From Bacillota bacterium (GTDB lineage: Bacteria > Bacillota > UBA4882 > UBA8346): 64,000 nucleotides of DNA. Positions within the stretch are counted from its first letter, which is position 1. Each line of letters opens with the position of its first letter. The stretch is taken from NCBI GenBank assembly GCA_023429995.1, contig JAEZCE010000047.1:109795-173794 (forward strand). The letters are read 5' to 3'. This document shows, piece after piece, positions 43,357 to 52,649 of the stretch. Below the pieces are notes generated by a model. It was given only the letters and a program-made list of their open reading frames with translations. It was not told the origin of the DNA and did no database searches. The translations under genes were made by a program, and so were the position numbers.

Positions 43357-44445
43357 CTAGGCAGTGATTTGTTTTTTTCTCGTTCTTAATAATTCTATAA
43401 AAGCTTCAATTCGGGTCAAATTATTGGCAATACCTGATTGTTCATCAAGCGCCAATGTTAAAACCGGAATTTGATGATCCCGGGAGATTTGTGGAGCAAT
43501 ACTCTGGGTTACCAACTCCGGTAAACAGGCAAAAGGCATCAGGTGAATGATTCCGTCGAAACCCTTTTTCTTATAATCGACAATAGAACCGACATTCTCT
43601 ATTTCATGCCCGCCAATGGGAATTTCCATGTACTGTTTAGCTGCTTTCAGTATGCCGGCATTAAACTTTCCAAAGGGTCTAGGAATATTATCATCAATCC
43701 ATGTTGAAATACACATGGATCGTGAAACTTCGCAGCCCAAGTCGCCCATTACTTCAGCTATGTTCATATTAATAGACGCCTCCATAACCACGAATATTTC
43801 ACCAACAATCCCAATGCGAATCTTTTGGCTTTCCGGAACTTCTCTGACGGGGATTGCCTTCAGCATTGATAAGCCATCCCGATAGAGCCGCCGCACATCC
43901 CGTAGTTTTTGGGCTTCCTTATAAAAACACTGAGTTATTTTGTCAAAAGCCCTGGTAAACGAACCATTTTTCACTTCATAGGCCCTATTTTGTTCTACTA
44001 TTCTCTGTAAACGGTCGACGGCTTGGGCCATCCGATAAACCGTATAAAGGGTATTAGCAACTTTGGCCCATGAGTTTTTTCCTTTTAGTAATGAGACGTT
44101 TTTCCAAAATCGGACCGGATCATCAAAAATGCTATCAAATACGATGATATTTACATCATAGCCTAAGCTCTGAAGGGTTCTACGGTGGACCTCATTATAA
44201 AACCCCGCTCTGCAAGGTCCGTTTCCTCCGGAAGTTACAATCGTGTCGGCGCCCATGTCCAAAGCCTCAATATAGGACCCTAGGACAACTTTATAAGGGA
44301 AACAAGCAAATTCGGGGCTGTATTTCACTCCTAAACGTATTGTATGTTGACTTGGCCTGGGCGGCTCAATGACTTCATGACCTAAGAGTTCGAAAATTTT
44401 ATGATAAATAATCGTCGAACCCATATAAGGAAAGGTTATTTTCAT
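43357..44445 (-). CDS. 2-hydroxyacyl-CoA dehydratase-like protein (DUF2229/activase-associated), subunit 1
   Basis: 362 residues. Cysteines sit in EFACFPYKV (about residue 52), GGNGPCRAGFYNEV (about 80), the VSRSMCISTW region and LMPFACLPELV (about 300), consistent with an iron-sulfur cluster in a 2-hydroxyacyl-CoA dehydratase subunit fold. Similar sequences form one half of the large DUF2229/CoA-activase-like proteins, which in other bacteria are fused with the activase. Here the three parts are separate genes. The reaction is unknown; reduction of a recalcitrant double bond or sulfur chemistry has been proposed for the double-cubane relatives. Confidence 0.75.
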   Translation of the reverse strand: MKITFPYMGSTIIYHKIFELLGHEVIEPPRPSQHTIRLGVKYSPEFACFPYKVVLGSYIEALDMGADTIVTSGGNGPCRAGFYNEVHRRTLQSLGYDVNIIVFDSIFDDPVRFWKNVSLLKGKNSWAKVANTLYTVYRMAQAVDRLQRIVEQNRAYEVKNGSFTRAFDKITQCFYKEAQKLRDVRRLYRDGLSMLKAIPVREVPESQKIRIGIVGEIFVVMEASINMNIAEVMGDLGCEVSRSMCISTWIDDNIPRPFGKFNAGILKAAKQYMEIPIGGHEIENVGSIVDYKKKGFDGIIHLMPFACLPELVTQSIAPQISRDHQIPVLTLALDEQSGIANNLTRIEAFIELLRTRKKQITA

Positions 44446-45429
44446 TTAAGCGCACTCCGTTTTCGATTTCTTCTTGGCTATCATATCAACAAATGCTTCC
44501 ACCCTGGTTTGTAAATGATTTTCACCGGTGTGTTCATCAATCCGGACCGTCATGAAAGGCTTTTGATACTTAGCCGAATCAAGTTCCAATACTTTGCCTA
44601 AAAATGAGTCGGGTCCGCAACCAAAAGCGGTAACGTGAATTACACCGTCAAAACTGGGATCTTCAAAGAAATGATAAGCACCTGCTAGTAATTTGTTTGA
44701 AAAAGTCCAAAAAAGGGTGCGGGGAAATCTTTTAAGTTGCTTTTGGATTCCATCTTGATCCAGCATTTCAAAAGTAACCACTTCGGCTCCAAGTCCGCGG
44801 AGCCGATCTAAAATGTCCATACTGATGAAGTTATCATAAACATTGTAGACATAACCGATAACACCTATTCTTAGCGGCTTTTTCATAGAAGAACATTTTT
44901 TCCCTGTTAGGATTCGCTCGTTGGCCTGCCTGCAATCATATCCTTCCAAAAGCGAATATTCACGAAAATCCGCCCATTTTGCCCGGGCATGATGAATCGC
45001 TTTCTTGATTGTTTGGCGATTATCCGTAAAAAGTTTACCGATAGCCATATATTCACGACTTTCAGAGATATCATCAGTTTTGGCATTGATAAAGTGGGTC
45101 AGCATTCTCTCCGGAAGTTCAGGAACAGTCTGGCGAAGCATATCCGGAAGCCCCAAAAATTTCGGACAAAAAGTATCCCTTTTCCAAATTGAAACAAAAC
45201 GTGGGATGTAAACATAGTCGACTTTCTGGTCCAATAATTCCACGACATGACCGGTATAAATTTTCATCGGTACACAGATCTCGGGAACGGAATGGCGTAC
45301 TCCTTTATCAAGTATGGCTTTATTGGTTGACGGGGTCTGAACGGTCTCCTGTCCAAGTTCCTCAAAAAAAGTTTTCCAAAAACTGATATAATACGGATGA
45401 AGTAATGCGGATGGAATGCCGATTTTCAT
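44446..45429 (-). CDS. 2-hydroxyacyl-CoA dehydratase-like protein (DUF2229), subunit 2
   Basis: 327 residues, starting KIGIPSALLHPYYISFW. Cysteines occur in VPEICVPMKIY (about residue 52), RDTFCPKF (about 90) and TAFGCGPDSFLGK (about 265). It aligns by pattern with its downstream neighbour, whose start is directly adjacent (no gap). It is the first gene of the three-gene operon. The promoter region holds operator-like half-sites that match those before the TetR gene. It ends MIAKKKSKTECA, which is probably flexible. Confidence 0.75.
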   Translation of the reverse strand: MKIGIPSALLHPYYISFWKTFFEELGQETVQTPSTNKAILDKGVRHSVPEICVPMKIYTGHVVELLDQKVDYVYIPRFVSIWKRDTFCPKFLGLPDMLRQTVPELPERMLTHFINAKTDDISESREYMAIGKLFTDNRQTIKKAIHHARAKWADFREYSLLEGYDCRQANERILTGKKCSSMKKPLRIGVIGYVYNVYDNFISMDILDRLRGLGAEVVTFEMLDQDGIQKQLKRFPRTLFWTFSNKLLAGAYHFFEDPSFDGVIHVTAFGCGPDSFLGKVLELDSAKYQKPFMTVRIDEHTGENHLQTRVEAFVDMIAKKKSKTECA

Positions 45430-45449
45430 GATTCAATTTTACCTCCAGC

Positions 45450-45471
45450 TGAGTGACTTGTATAACTCACT
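45450..45471 (-). promoter_or_regulatory. Operator-like site before the dehydratase operon
   Basis: On the minus strand AGTGAGT (45471-45465), TTATAC (a possible -10) and ACTCA (45454-45450) form an imperfect palindrome just upstream of the GGAGG and ATG of the operon. The AGTGAGT half-site is shared with the site before the TetR gene (46221-46238), which suggests joint control. Confidence 0.45.
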
Positions 45472-45553
45472 ATTAATTAATCCCAAAACTCAAGTAACCA
45501 CTTACGAAAGTAGCGAATTTCTTACCCTTTATCGAATGCGCTGAAATGTTTCT

Positions 45554-46180
45554 CTAATTTGCGTGTAACCTTGGATTTGCCGATTGTTCGACAACATCAA
45601 GCACCCGTTCCATTTCATTTTCAACTTCGTCCCAATCAATAGGGAACGAAAAAAAATGTTTTTGAAAGAGTAAGGTGACCATGTCGCCAACGCAAATCCT
45701 CAATATTGTGCGAGCCCTTTCGATTGGGATTCCCATTTTGGCTGCTATTAGCTGTTCAATCATATCGATAAGTTCAAATAACTTCCCGAAAAACTTATTC
45801 TTGGCTAAAATCATTAATTCATCGTTATACTGCATTTCCATCAAAACAATTTTAACCAATTCAAAATTATTTTCCAAGAATTCTAAACGATCCACCAATA
45901 TGGTTTTCAAAAAATCCCGGGTTGGATAATCTTTTGATTTTTCCACCTTTTCAAGAAGCGGTGTAATCTGGATATTATCCAGTAACTGGCCCATCGCTTT
46001 CTGCACAATCTCTCTTAATAACGATGGTTTATCACGATAATACTTAAAAATAATCGTCTCCGATAGCCCGGCTTCTTTGGCTATGGAAGCGGTGGTTGTG
46101 GCTTTAAAACCATTCAAAGCAATCAGCTTTATGGCTGCATTTAAAATTTTCTCTTGGGTTTCCGCTTTTTTATTATTCAT
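45554..46180 (-). CDS. TetR/AcrR-family regulator
   Basis: 208 residues. The N-terminal helix-turn-helix (EKILNAAIKLIALNGFKATTTASIAKEAGLS, then IIFKYYRDKPSLLREIV) is standard TetR. The C-terminal ligand domain has no recognised subfamily. The GGAG lies six bases before the ATG. The gene follows the same direction as the dehydratase operon with its own promoter, and shares operator half-sites with that operon, so it probably represses both. Confidence 0.88.
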   Translation of the reverse strand: MNNKKAETQEKILNAAIKLIALNGFKATTTASIAKEAGLSETIIFKYYRDKPSLLREIVQKAMGQLLDNIQITPLLEKVEKSKDYPTRDFLKTILVDRLEFLENNFELVKIVLMEMQYNDELMILAKNKFFGKLFELIDMIEQLIAAKMGIPIERARTILRICVGDMVTLLFQKHFFSFPIDWDEVENEMERVLDVVEQSANPRLHAN

Positions 46181-46220
46181 TCATTGCTCCCCATGATAAA
46201 CCCATTGAACAAAACAAAAA

Positions 46221-46271
46221 AGTAAGTCCTCACTCACTTTTTAGTATAACATTTTTATCCAATTCGTGCAA
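46221..46271 (-). promoter_or_regulatory. TetR gene promoter with operator
   Basis: Minus-strand -35 TTGCAC (46271-46266), 17-bp spacer, -10 TATACT (46248-46243). Directly downstream lies the palindrome AGTGAGT-GAGG-ACTTACT (46238-46221), in the position of an operator over the start of transcription. This supports autorepression. Confidence 0.7.
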
Positions 46272-46430
46272 CTTTTTTTAGTTGAACATCCCCGATTAAT
46301 TATTGTATAGGTACTTATTTCAGCTTCTTTTTTACATTTTCCTATTTATTCACTTTACATATTTCTCATGACATTTCAATATGATTCTCGATATGAATAA
46401 TATCCCAGGAACGAATCATATTCTATATAA

Positions 46431-47036
46431 TTATTGCATACCCCCACCATCACCTTTACTGATGACACAATCAAAACTTTTTTTATACAAAAAAGCGCTA
46501 ATAAACAAAGAAAAAATTGGATCGGCTTTCCAATAGCCAAAAAAATAATTGAGGCAGAGGCTAAAGATCAGGCTCACTGAAATCAACATATAAAACCGGA
46601 TATCATAGAAACCCGTTTTAATTGTAGATTTAGGTGAATCATCATTGTGGTAAAACCAGAAGGTTAATGCCGGCATAAGCACTAACGAACCAAAAGCGAC
46701 GATAATCCCAGCCATCGACCGTAAAGGGGGTGTGTCTAAAATCAATACTTTGAGCGACTGAATTAATACCCAAGAGCCTCCAAAAAATGAAACAATTGCT
46801 ATAGATACCATCGGCTTGTTTAGGGCCATTCCTATGGAAGCGGATTTTTTCTGCAACACTTTACGAAGACGCCTAACCATAATGAAATTACTAATTGTTT
46901 CAATCACACTTATCAAACCGAAACTGATCAAAGCGATACTTTGCGACAATATACCAAAGAAAATAGCGAAAAAAGCTTCGAGAATATTGTAAAAAATAAC
47001 CAAATATTGCATTTGAGTTTGAGATCTTTTGAGCAT
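46431..47036 (-). CDS. Degenerate cation-diffusion-facilitator-like membrane protein
   Basis: 201 residues with five to six membrane segments. The pattern SQSIALISFGLISVIETISNFIMVRRLRK and FGYWKADPIFSLFISAFLYKKSFD matches the CDF/TMEM163-like family. However, the zinc-binding Asp of the first motif (usually GFGLDS) is replaced by Ile, and the second site (usually AD-A-x-x-T) reads GFYDIRF. The C-terminal cytoplasmic domain is missing, as in short family members. It may not move zinc at all. Its gene is lone and diverges from the riboswitch-controlled gene. SD GAGG is present. Confidence 0.6.
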   Translation of the reverse strand: MLKRSQTQMQYLVIFYNILEAFFAIFFGILSQSIALISFGLISVIETISNFIMVRRLRKVLQKKSASIGMALNKPMVSIAIVSFFGGSWVLIQSLKVLILDTPPLRSMAGIIVAFGSLVLMPALTFWFYHNDDSPKSTIKTGFYDIRFYMLISVSLIFSLCLNYFFGYWKADPIFSLFISAFLYKKSFDCVISKGDGGGMQ

Positions 47037-47204
47037 TTTGATACCTCGATTTGTCGATAAGGTTTGGTAGTTTTAACCTATTCCTCAATCCAATTCGGGA
47101 CTTTTGATTAAATTTATTCAGCAGCGGAATTAATGTTAAATTAAATCAAAAATTGATGCAATTTTGTTGTCAAACATTCCTATTGGTAGTAAATTAGATA
47201 TAAT

Positions 47205-47315
47205 CAACAACATAATAGAAAAAGGCAAACCCGGTGAAAACCGGAGACGCAAAACTACGGGTCTAAGGCCGTTTTTTTAAGACTATGATCGCCGGGTCGC
47301 CTAATTGATGTTGTT
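47205..47315 (+). ncRNA. Cyclic-di-GMP-I (GEMM-I) riboswitch
   Basis: The leader holds the conserved core in order: GGCAAACC, hairpin CCGGTGAAAACCGG, GACGCAAA, GGGTCTAAGGCC, then ACTATGATCGCCGGGTCGCC. The P1 stem is CAACAT (47208-47213) with ATGTTG, and a T-run (TTTTTTA) directly follows P1, so ligand-stabilised P1 could act as a terminator, giving an OFF switch. A TATAAT box (47199-47204) lies just upstream. The controlled gene encodes an HD-GYP protein, so the second messenger would regulate its own breakdown enzyme. The region 47037-47200 has nothing else. Confidence 0.9.
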
Positions 47316-47349
47316 TTTTATTTGATAATTTTTACGTTTTGGAGAAAAA

Positions 47350-48432
47350 ATGCTCATTTTGTCAATCAACAGCGTAACCAATCAGATGCACCTGGCAAAA
47401 AACATCTATTCAGCTGATGGAAATACTTTACTTGCTGCAGGAACCCGCCTAAGTGATCATTTTATTGAAAAATTAAAACGATTCGGTGTATCCACTGTTT
47501 ACATTTCAGATCAATATATTGAAAAAATTGAAGTTGATGAATTGATTAAAACTCAAACAAAAAATGAAGCAACGCGAATTACCAAGGAGGTAATGGATAA
47601 TATTCGCCAAGACAAAACCTGGGATGGAGAGGATATTCACCAAGTCATTGACCGGGTCATTGATGAATTATTTGAAAATCATGATATTCTATACAACTTA
47701 GTAGAAATTAGGGCCATGAATGATTATCATTACGCCCACAATGTTGCTGTTTGCATATTATCCCTCATGACCGGAATTACCTTATGTTATAATTATCAAC
47801 AGTTAAAACAACTTGGTACCGGAGCCCTCCTTCATGACGTCGGAAAGTCGAAGATCTCCTTGAAAATCCTCAACAAAAAAGGCAATCTTACACCGAAAGA
47901 ATACGAAGAAATTAAAAAACATCCCTCCCTCGGTTATGAGATCCTGAAACAAAGTAAAAATATTAACGAGGAAGAAGCTTTTATCGCTTGGCAACACCAT
48001 GAGCGATTCGACGGCTCAGGATATCCATTAGGTCTTCGAGGTACTGAAATATGTGAGCCCGCGCGAATCGTGACTCTCGCTGATGTTTATGATGCAATGT
48101 CAACAGACCGGATCTATCGGAAAAGGTTCTTACCCCAAGAAGTGGTTGAATATATTCGTGACCAAGGGCCAAATCAATTTGATCCCCAATTATCAAAAGC
48201 CTTTTTAGAAAATATAGCTCCTTTCCCAATCGGGAGCATGGTTCTCCTCAACAACGGTCAAAAAGGAATAGTCGCCTATGTCTCCAAAGATTTTCCAGCC
48301 CGGCCCTTAGTTAAAATGATTTGCGATCGAAACGGTAATTTGATAAAGGAACCGGAGGAAAAAGATTTAAAAAAGGATTTAACCTTGTTTGTCCTCAAAA
48401 CATTGAAAGACGATGAGATGGGTGTTCATTAA
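47350..48432 (+). CDS. HD-GYP domain protein (cyclic-di-GMP phosphodiesterase)
   Basis: 360 residues with SD GGAG. An N-terminal domain of about 100 residues (LAKNIYSADGNTLLAAGTRLS) is common to Bacillota HD-GYP proteins. The HD-GYP domain has HNVAVCIL, LLHDVGKSKIS (metal-binding HD, about residue 161) and HHERFDGSGYPLGLRG (about 213-230). The signature reads GSGYP, close to the consensus. It hydrolyses c-di-GMP to GMP, and is regulated by the upstream riboswitch. A short C-terminal domain (GSMVLLNNGQKGIVAYV) follows. It has no membrane anchor, so is cytoplasmic. Confidence 0.9.
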   Translation: MLILSINSVTNQMHLAKNIYSADGNTLLAAGTRLSDHFIEKLKRFGVSTVYISDQYIEKIEVDELIKTQTKNEATRITKEVMDNIRQDKTWDGEDIHQVIDRVIDELFENHDILYNLVEIRAMNDYHYAHNVAVCILSLMTGITLCYNYQQLKQLGTGALLHDVGKSKISLKILNKKGNLTPKEYEEIKKHPSLGYEILKQSKNINEEEAFIAWQHHERFDGSGYPLGLRGTEICEPARIVTLADVYDAMSTDRIYRKRFLPQEVVEYIRDQGPNQFDPQLSKAFLENIAPFPIGSMVLLNNGQKGIVAYVSKDFPARPLVKMICDRNGNLIKEPEEKDLKKDLTLFVLKTLKDDEMGVH

Positions 48433-48470
48433 AGAACTCAAGTGACTTCCTTGCCTGGTCTTTCGAGCAA

Positions 48471-49319
48471 TCATAACATTCCCCAAGCACTTTCCACCGT
48501 GTTTTTCATTAACATGGCAATCGTCATCGGTCCTACTCCACCAGGAACCGGAGTCAGCCAACCAGCCACTTCCGCAACAGAATCAAAATGAACATCTCCG
48601 ACAAGCTTCCCTTCAGCGTTAACACTTGTGCCCACATCTATCACCACTGCTCCTGGTTTCACCATGTCACCCCTGATGAGTTCGGGCTTACCGACTGCTG
48701 CAATTAATATATCAGCTCTTCTGCAAATCATCCCCAGATCGCTGGTTTTAGAATGACAAACAGTAACTGTGCCGTGTTCCCTTAAAAGTAACATCGCTTG
48801 CGGTTTGCCTACAATATTACTGCGGCCGACCACGACGCATTCTTTTCCTGTTATTGATACCCCGGTCGACTTAATAAGTTCCATGACTCCCGCCGGAGTA
48901 CATGATATAAAACCCGGAATGCCGATCATCAATTTACCCACATTGATCGGATGAAATCCATCAACATCTTTTGATGGCGCAATCCTTTCGATGACCTGAG
49001 CTTCATTCAATTGTCCGGGCAAAGGCAATTGGACTAAAATACCATGAATTTTGGGGTTTTGATTGAGCTCATCGATTATGTGGATCAATTCAGCTTGAGT
49101 GGTTTCTCCCGCCAAAACATGTTCTTGGGAATAGATGCCCAACTCGGCACAAACCTTCTTTTTCATATTGACATACTTACGGGAAGATGGATTATCCCCT
49201 ACAATCACCACAGCCAAACCAGGCTGTCTCCCTTTTTGTGTCAAATCGGTAATTCTCAATTTTAACTCGGCTTTAATTTTGGAGGCCAGGGCTTTCCCAT
49301 CAATAATGTTAGCAGACAT
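48471..49319 (-). CDS. folD: Bifunctional methylenetetrahydrofolate dehydrogenase/cyclohydrolase
   Basis: 282 residues, the normal FolD length. The signature VGDNPSSRKYVNMKKK (catalytic Lys in the YVxxKxK motif, about residue 50), GILVQLPLPGQLN, PSKDVDGFHPIN and the NADP-binding VVGRSNIVGKP and PVPGGVGPMTIAMLMKNT are all present. It converts 5,10-methylene- to 10-formyl-tetrahydrofolate in the cytoplasm. It is followed 13 bp later, in the same direction but upstream, by the EndoQ-UvrD gene, so the two may be co-transcribed. Confidence 0.97.
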   Translation of the reverse strand: MSANIIDGKALASKIKAELKLRITDLTQKGRQPGLAVVIVGDNPSSRKYVNMKKKVCAELGIYSQEHVLAGETTQAELIHIIDELNQNPKIHGILVQLPLPGQLNEAQVIERIAPSKDVDGFHPINVGKLMIGIPGFISCTPAGVMELIKSTGVSITGKECVVVGRSNIVGKPQAMLLLREHGTVTVCHSKTSDLGMICRRADILIAAVGKPELIRGDMVKPGAVVIDVGTSVNAEGKLVGDVHFDSVAEVAGWLTPVPGGVGPMTIAMLMKNTVESAWGML

Positions 49320-49331
49320 GTAAACACCTCT

Positions 49332-52300
49332 TTAGCTAAATAATTCCAACTGTTTGACTTGCCCTTCATGACTCTTCACTACCATCTTTTCCATCACATC
49401 GGAAGGAAAGAGTTTGAAAAAACGTGAGGCTTCAACGGATACTTGCTCTCCATAGCGAGTCCGAAATTGCGAATTCATCAAATATAGCTGCTGTTTAGCT
49501 CTGGTCACCCCTACATAAAATAATCTTTGTTCTTCGTTAACCATATCCGGAACCGGCTCATTACCATAGGGTAAAAGACCTTCTTCTACACCGGCAATAA
49601 AGACAACCGGAAACTCTAATCCTTTGGCTGCATGGATTGTTGATAGAGTAATCGTTTCGGTGCTGAAAGCCTTATCTCCTTTCCGGAAAATATCGGCCTC
49701 AAGCGCAAGCGGTAAGGAGCGAAACAATTCATCCAAGCTCCGGTAATTCTCGCAAATCCTTTTAAACCTTTCCAGTTCCTCGGTTTCGACCGGGTCCATT
49801 CTCAATACCCAATCATCAACGATCTCAGAAGTTTTCTTGTTCATTTGATCTTTATAATATTGTACAACACCATGAAATTGCCGCAGCTGATTTAGCTTCT
49901 CGGGCGCCAGCTCGGCAGCAAATAGATCGCTCAATTGATTTGTCGATTGATGCCTAATTAAGTCTATTAACTCATCTACATCTGCATTTTTAAAACCCCA
50001 ACGGGGTTGCCGCAAATTAGCCCGGAGCAAAAAAAGATCATCCGGTTCATAAAGATACCGAAAAAATGTTATGAAGTCTTTTACGGTTGAAGCCTCCAAT
50101 GTTCCAGTCGGCCCTACTACCCGGTAAGGGAGACCGGCGGATGCTAACGCTTGTTCTATGACCAGCGCTTGTTTTGAAGTGCGGTACAAAATCGCCACAT
50201 CGTTGAAGCTGCATGAACCGGCATTGAATATTTTATTACTTCCCTTTCCGCTTCGGTTATGAGCCATGATCATGGTTGCTCCCCCAAGCAAATCGTTTAT
50301 CTCATTCACGATAAACTTTGCGGCATCTTTTTCACTGGGGGCTTCCAAATGAACGATAACGGACGGATTAACCAGGTTATCTTGGGGAAGGGTTTGCCGG
50401 TATTGCTGGGAAATCAACGAATTTGCCGCCTTAACCAAAATCGAAGAAGCTCGGTAATTGCGACTAAGATGATATGAAACAGCCTTGGGAAGAACTTTTT
50501 CGGTTTCAAGCTCCTTGAAAAAACGAGCACTCGCTCCCCGGAAACCATAAATCGACTGATTTGGGTCGCCGATAACCATCAAATTTTGATTGTCTTCAGC
50601 CCACAATTTGATTAATTTGTATTGAATCGGGTTAATGTCCTGAAATTCATCAACCAATATGTATTGGAATTGCTGCTTTATGGGTAGAAGCCATTCCGGA
50701 TTTCGCTCCCATAAATCAATAGCATGTAACAAAACATCATCAAAATCCATACGCTGGTATTGCTGTAGACTTTCTTGATAAGCCTGATATATCTCGGAAA
50801 CTTTCGAAGGTATTGTTAATTCAGTGTCCCACAAATATTTATTTTTTACCAAAGAGATCACCAAAGCCGCTTCGCGGGCGGTCATCGGAACACGGTTCCG
50901 CCGCAGTACCTCTTCAATAACATCCCTGGCCTCATACTCGTCTAAAAGTTTGAAAGTATGATACTGCGGGTTCTGATTGATGACCCGCCAGGCAATACTA
51001 TGAAAGGTACCTAGATTTAAACGATTGACTCTTTTATCACCCTTAAAAAGCGCTATTACTCTAGTTTTAAGCTCTGCAGCTGCTTTGTTAGTAAATGTTA
51101 CTCCGGTTATTTCTCCAGGATTCACATCTTTTTCTTGAATTAAAAAAGCGATCCTTTCCACCAGCGTTCGTGTTTTTCCAGCGCCAGGGCCAGCAATAAC
51201 CACGCATACCGGTTGATCGGTCCGGATGATTGCCAACTGTTCCTGACTCAATTCACGTTCCGCCGGAGTAGATTGAGCTTTGAAAGCAGAGTCAGCTTCT
51301 TTTTCAATCTGAGAGGCAATTTCTTTCATGATCGAACCTAGTAAAGGTCCCTTTGGTTTTTCGATAACTGTACCTGGATCAAAAAGAGCAGCCTGGCCTT
51401 TCAAAGCTTGGCGATCATCTTCCCGGAGTACCGAAACAACTCCATAAGCTCCATCATAACCCGGTTGTACTGAAACTTCACCAACTCGTAAACGCCGGAT
51501 ACCCTCGGCCACTAAAACTCCGGAAACCTTAGCGATGTCCGCCAGTTCCGTTTCCCGCAGAACCGTTAACTCAGGCCCAAGGCTTCGCAACAACTCAAAA
51601 TATAACCCTTCAACCTTGCGAGAAGCTACACCACTATGGATTGCCGAGCCAATAATTTCCCGTAAGGGGACTAAGCTTTCATAAGGAAAAAAATCTGCCG
51701 GTTTAAAACCAGCCGGGCGGTCTGCAAGTTCAATGACCCGGTGAAGCACGCCCACAGTAACCTTTCTCCCACAAACTGGGCAGTTACCGGCTTTTAAAAT
51801 TGTCTCTTCGGGAGTGAGGCAGACTTCACAATTTCGATGACCATCATAATGGTATTTTCCTTCTTCCGGAAAAAATTCAAGAGTTCCGGCAAATTGCTCT
51901 CTGTCCTTGTGCTGAAGGGCATCTTTCAAACCTTGATAAGAGAACTCCCCATTAAAAAGATTGGCTTCTCTGGCTAAATTGGTTGGGTTATGAGCGTCAG
52001 AATTGGATACCAAGGTAAAACGATCCAATGCCGACCATCGCCAGTTCATAGCTGGATCTGACGACAATCCGGTTTCCAAGGCGAAAATATATTGAGTCAA
52101 ATCTTCATAGCATTCCGTAATATCATCGAAACCGGAATTGGATCCAAAAACCGAAAAATGAGGAGTCCAAATATGAGCCGGAATAAAGATTACTTCCGGG
52201 CAGACACCGAGTATGAGATCGAATAAACGGTGACTATCCATCCCCAAAATAGGTCTGCCGTCAGCCCGGATATTCATACCCAACTGTTCCAACTTATCGC

Positions 52301-52649
52301 TGATTTGGTCTGCTGTTTCCAGGGAGGGCAATACCACTAAATGGTGAACTTTCCTCACGCGACCGTTCTTTTTATATATGGTACTGAGTTCACCGGTTAT
52401 CACAAAACGGACTTCCGGCCCCCCTGGAATCTCCGGGGATACTGTTTCTTTTAGCCTATAAAAACCCGACTCCGCCTGTATAAGGGTATCCCGTAATTCC
52501 TTCCGCCAACCAGGGTGTGTAAAATCACCACTGCCGACTAATGAAACGCCCTTTAATCCAGCCCAACGATGCAGGTTTCGCGGGTTACATTCTTTACTGG
52601 TAGCCATGGAGAAATGGGAATGAATATGTAAGTCAGCGACCCAAGGCAA
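49332..52649 (-). CDS. Endonuclease Q-like PHP nuclease fused to UvrD/PcrA-type helicase
   Basis: About 1105 residues. Residues 1-420 match EndoQ: PHP metal motifs ADLHIHSHFS, GSGDFTHPG, IPAHIWTPHF, SNSDAHNP, and a zinc finger CEVCLTP-x-CPVCGR. Known EndoQ enzymes nick DNA 5' of deaminated bases (uracil, hypoxanthine) and abasic sites. From about residue 460, a superfamily 1 helicase follows with Walker A (IAGPGAGKTRTL, about 485), VDEFQDINPIQY, GDPNQSIYGFRGA, and motifs V/VI (STIHAAKGLEFPVVFIAG, VGVTRAKQQL). Start: TTG 52649 lies eight bases after GGAG, while GTG 52658 overlaps that SD. The fusion links damage nicking and strand unwinding. Confidence 0.88.
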   Translation of the reverse strand: MPWVADLHIHSHFSMATSKECNPRNLHRWAGLKGVSLVGSGDFTHPGWRKELRDTLIQAESGFYRLKETVSPEIPGGPEVRFVITGELSTIYKKNGRVRKVHHLVVLPSLETADQISDKLEQLGMNIRADGRPILGMDSHRLFDLILGVCPEVIFIPAHIWTPHFSVFGSNSGFDDITECYEDLTQYIFALETGLSSDPAMNWRWSALDRFTLVSNSDAHNPTNLAREANLFNGEFSYQGLKDALQHKDREQFAGTLEFFPEEGKYHYDGHRNCEVCLTPEETILKAGNCPVCGRKVTVGVLHRVIELADRPAGFKPADFFPYESLVPLREIIGSAIHSGVASRKVEGLYFELLRSLGPELTVLRETELADIAKVSGVLVAEGIRRLRVGEVSVQPGYDGAYGVVSVLREDDRQALKGQAALFDPGTVIEKPKGPLLGSIMKEIASQIEKEADSAFKAQSTPAERELSQEQLAIIRTDQPVCVVIAGPGAGKTRTLVERIAFLIQEKDVNPGEITGVTFTNKAAAELKTRVIALFKGDKRVNRLNLGTFHSIAWRVINQNPQYHTFKLLDEYEARDVIEEVLRRNRVPMTAREAALVISLVKNKYLWDTELTIPSKVSEIYQAYQESLQQYQRMDFDDVLLHAIDLWERNPEWLLPIKQQFQYILVDEFQDINPIQYKLIKLWAEDNQNLMVIGDPNQSIYGFRGASARFFKELETEKVLPKAVSYHLSRNYRASSILVKAANSLISQQYRQTLPQDNLVNPSVIVHLEAPSEKDAAKFIVNEINDLLGGATMIMAHNRSGKGSNKIFNAGSCSFNDVAILYRTSKQALVIEQALASAGLPYRVVGPTGTLEASTVKDFITFFRYLYEPDDLFLLRANLRQPRWGFKNADVDELIDLIRHQSTNQLSDLFAAELAPEKLNQLRQFHGVVQYYKDQMNKKTSEIVDDWVLRMDPVETEELERFKRICENYRSLDELFRSLPLALEADIFRKGDKAFSTETITLSTIHAAKGLEFPVVFIAGVEEGLLPYGNEPVPDMVNEEQRLFYVGVTRAKQQLYLMNSQFRTRYGEQVSVEASRFFKLFPSDVMEKMVVKSHEGQVKQLELFS

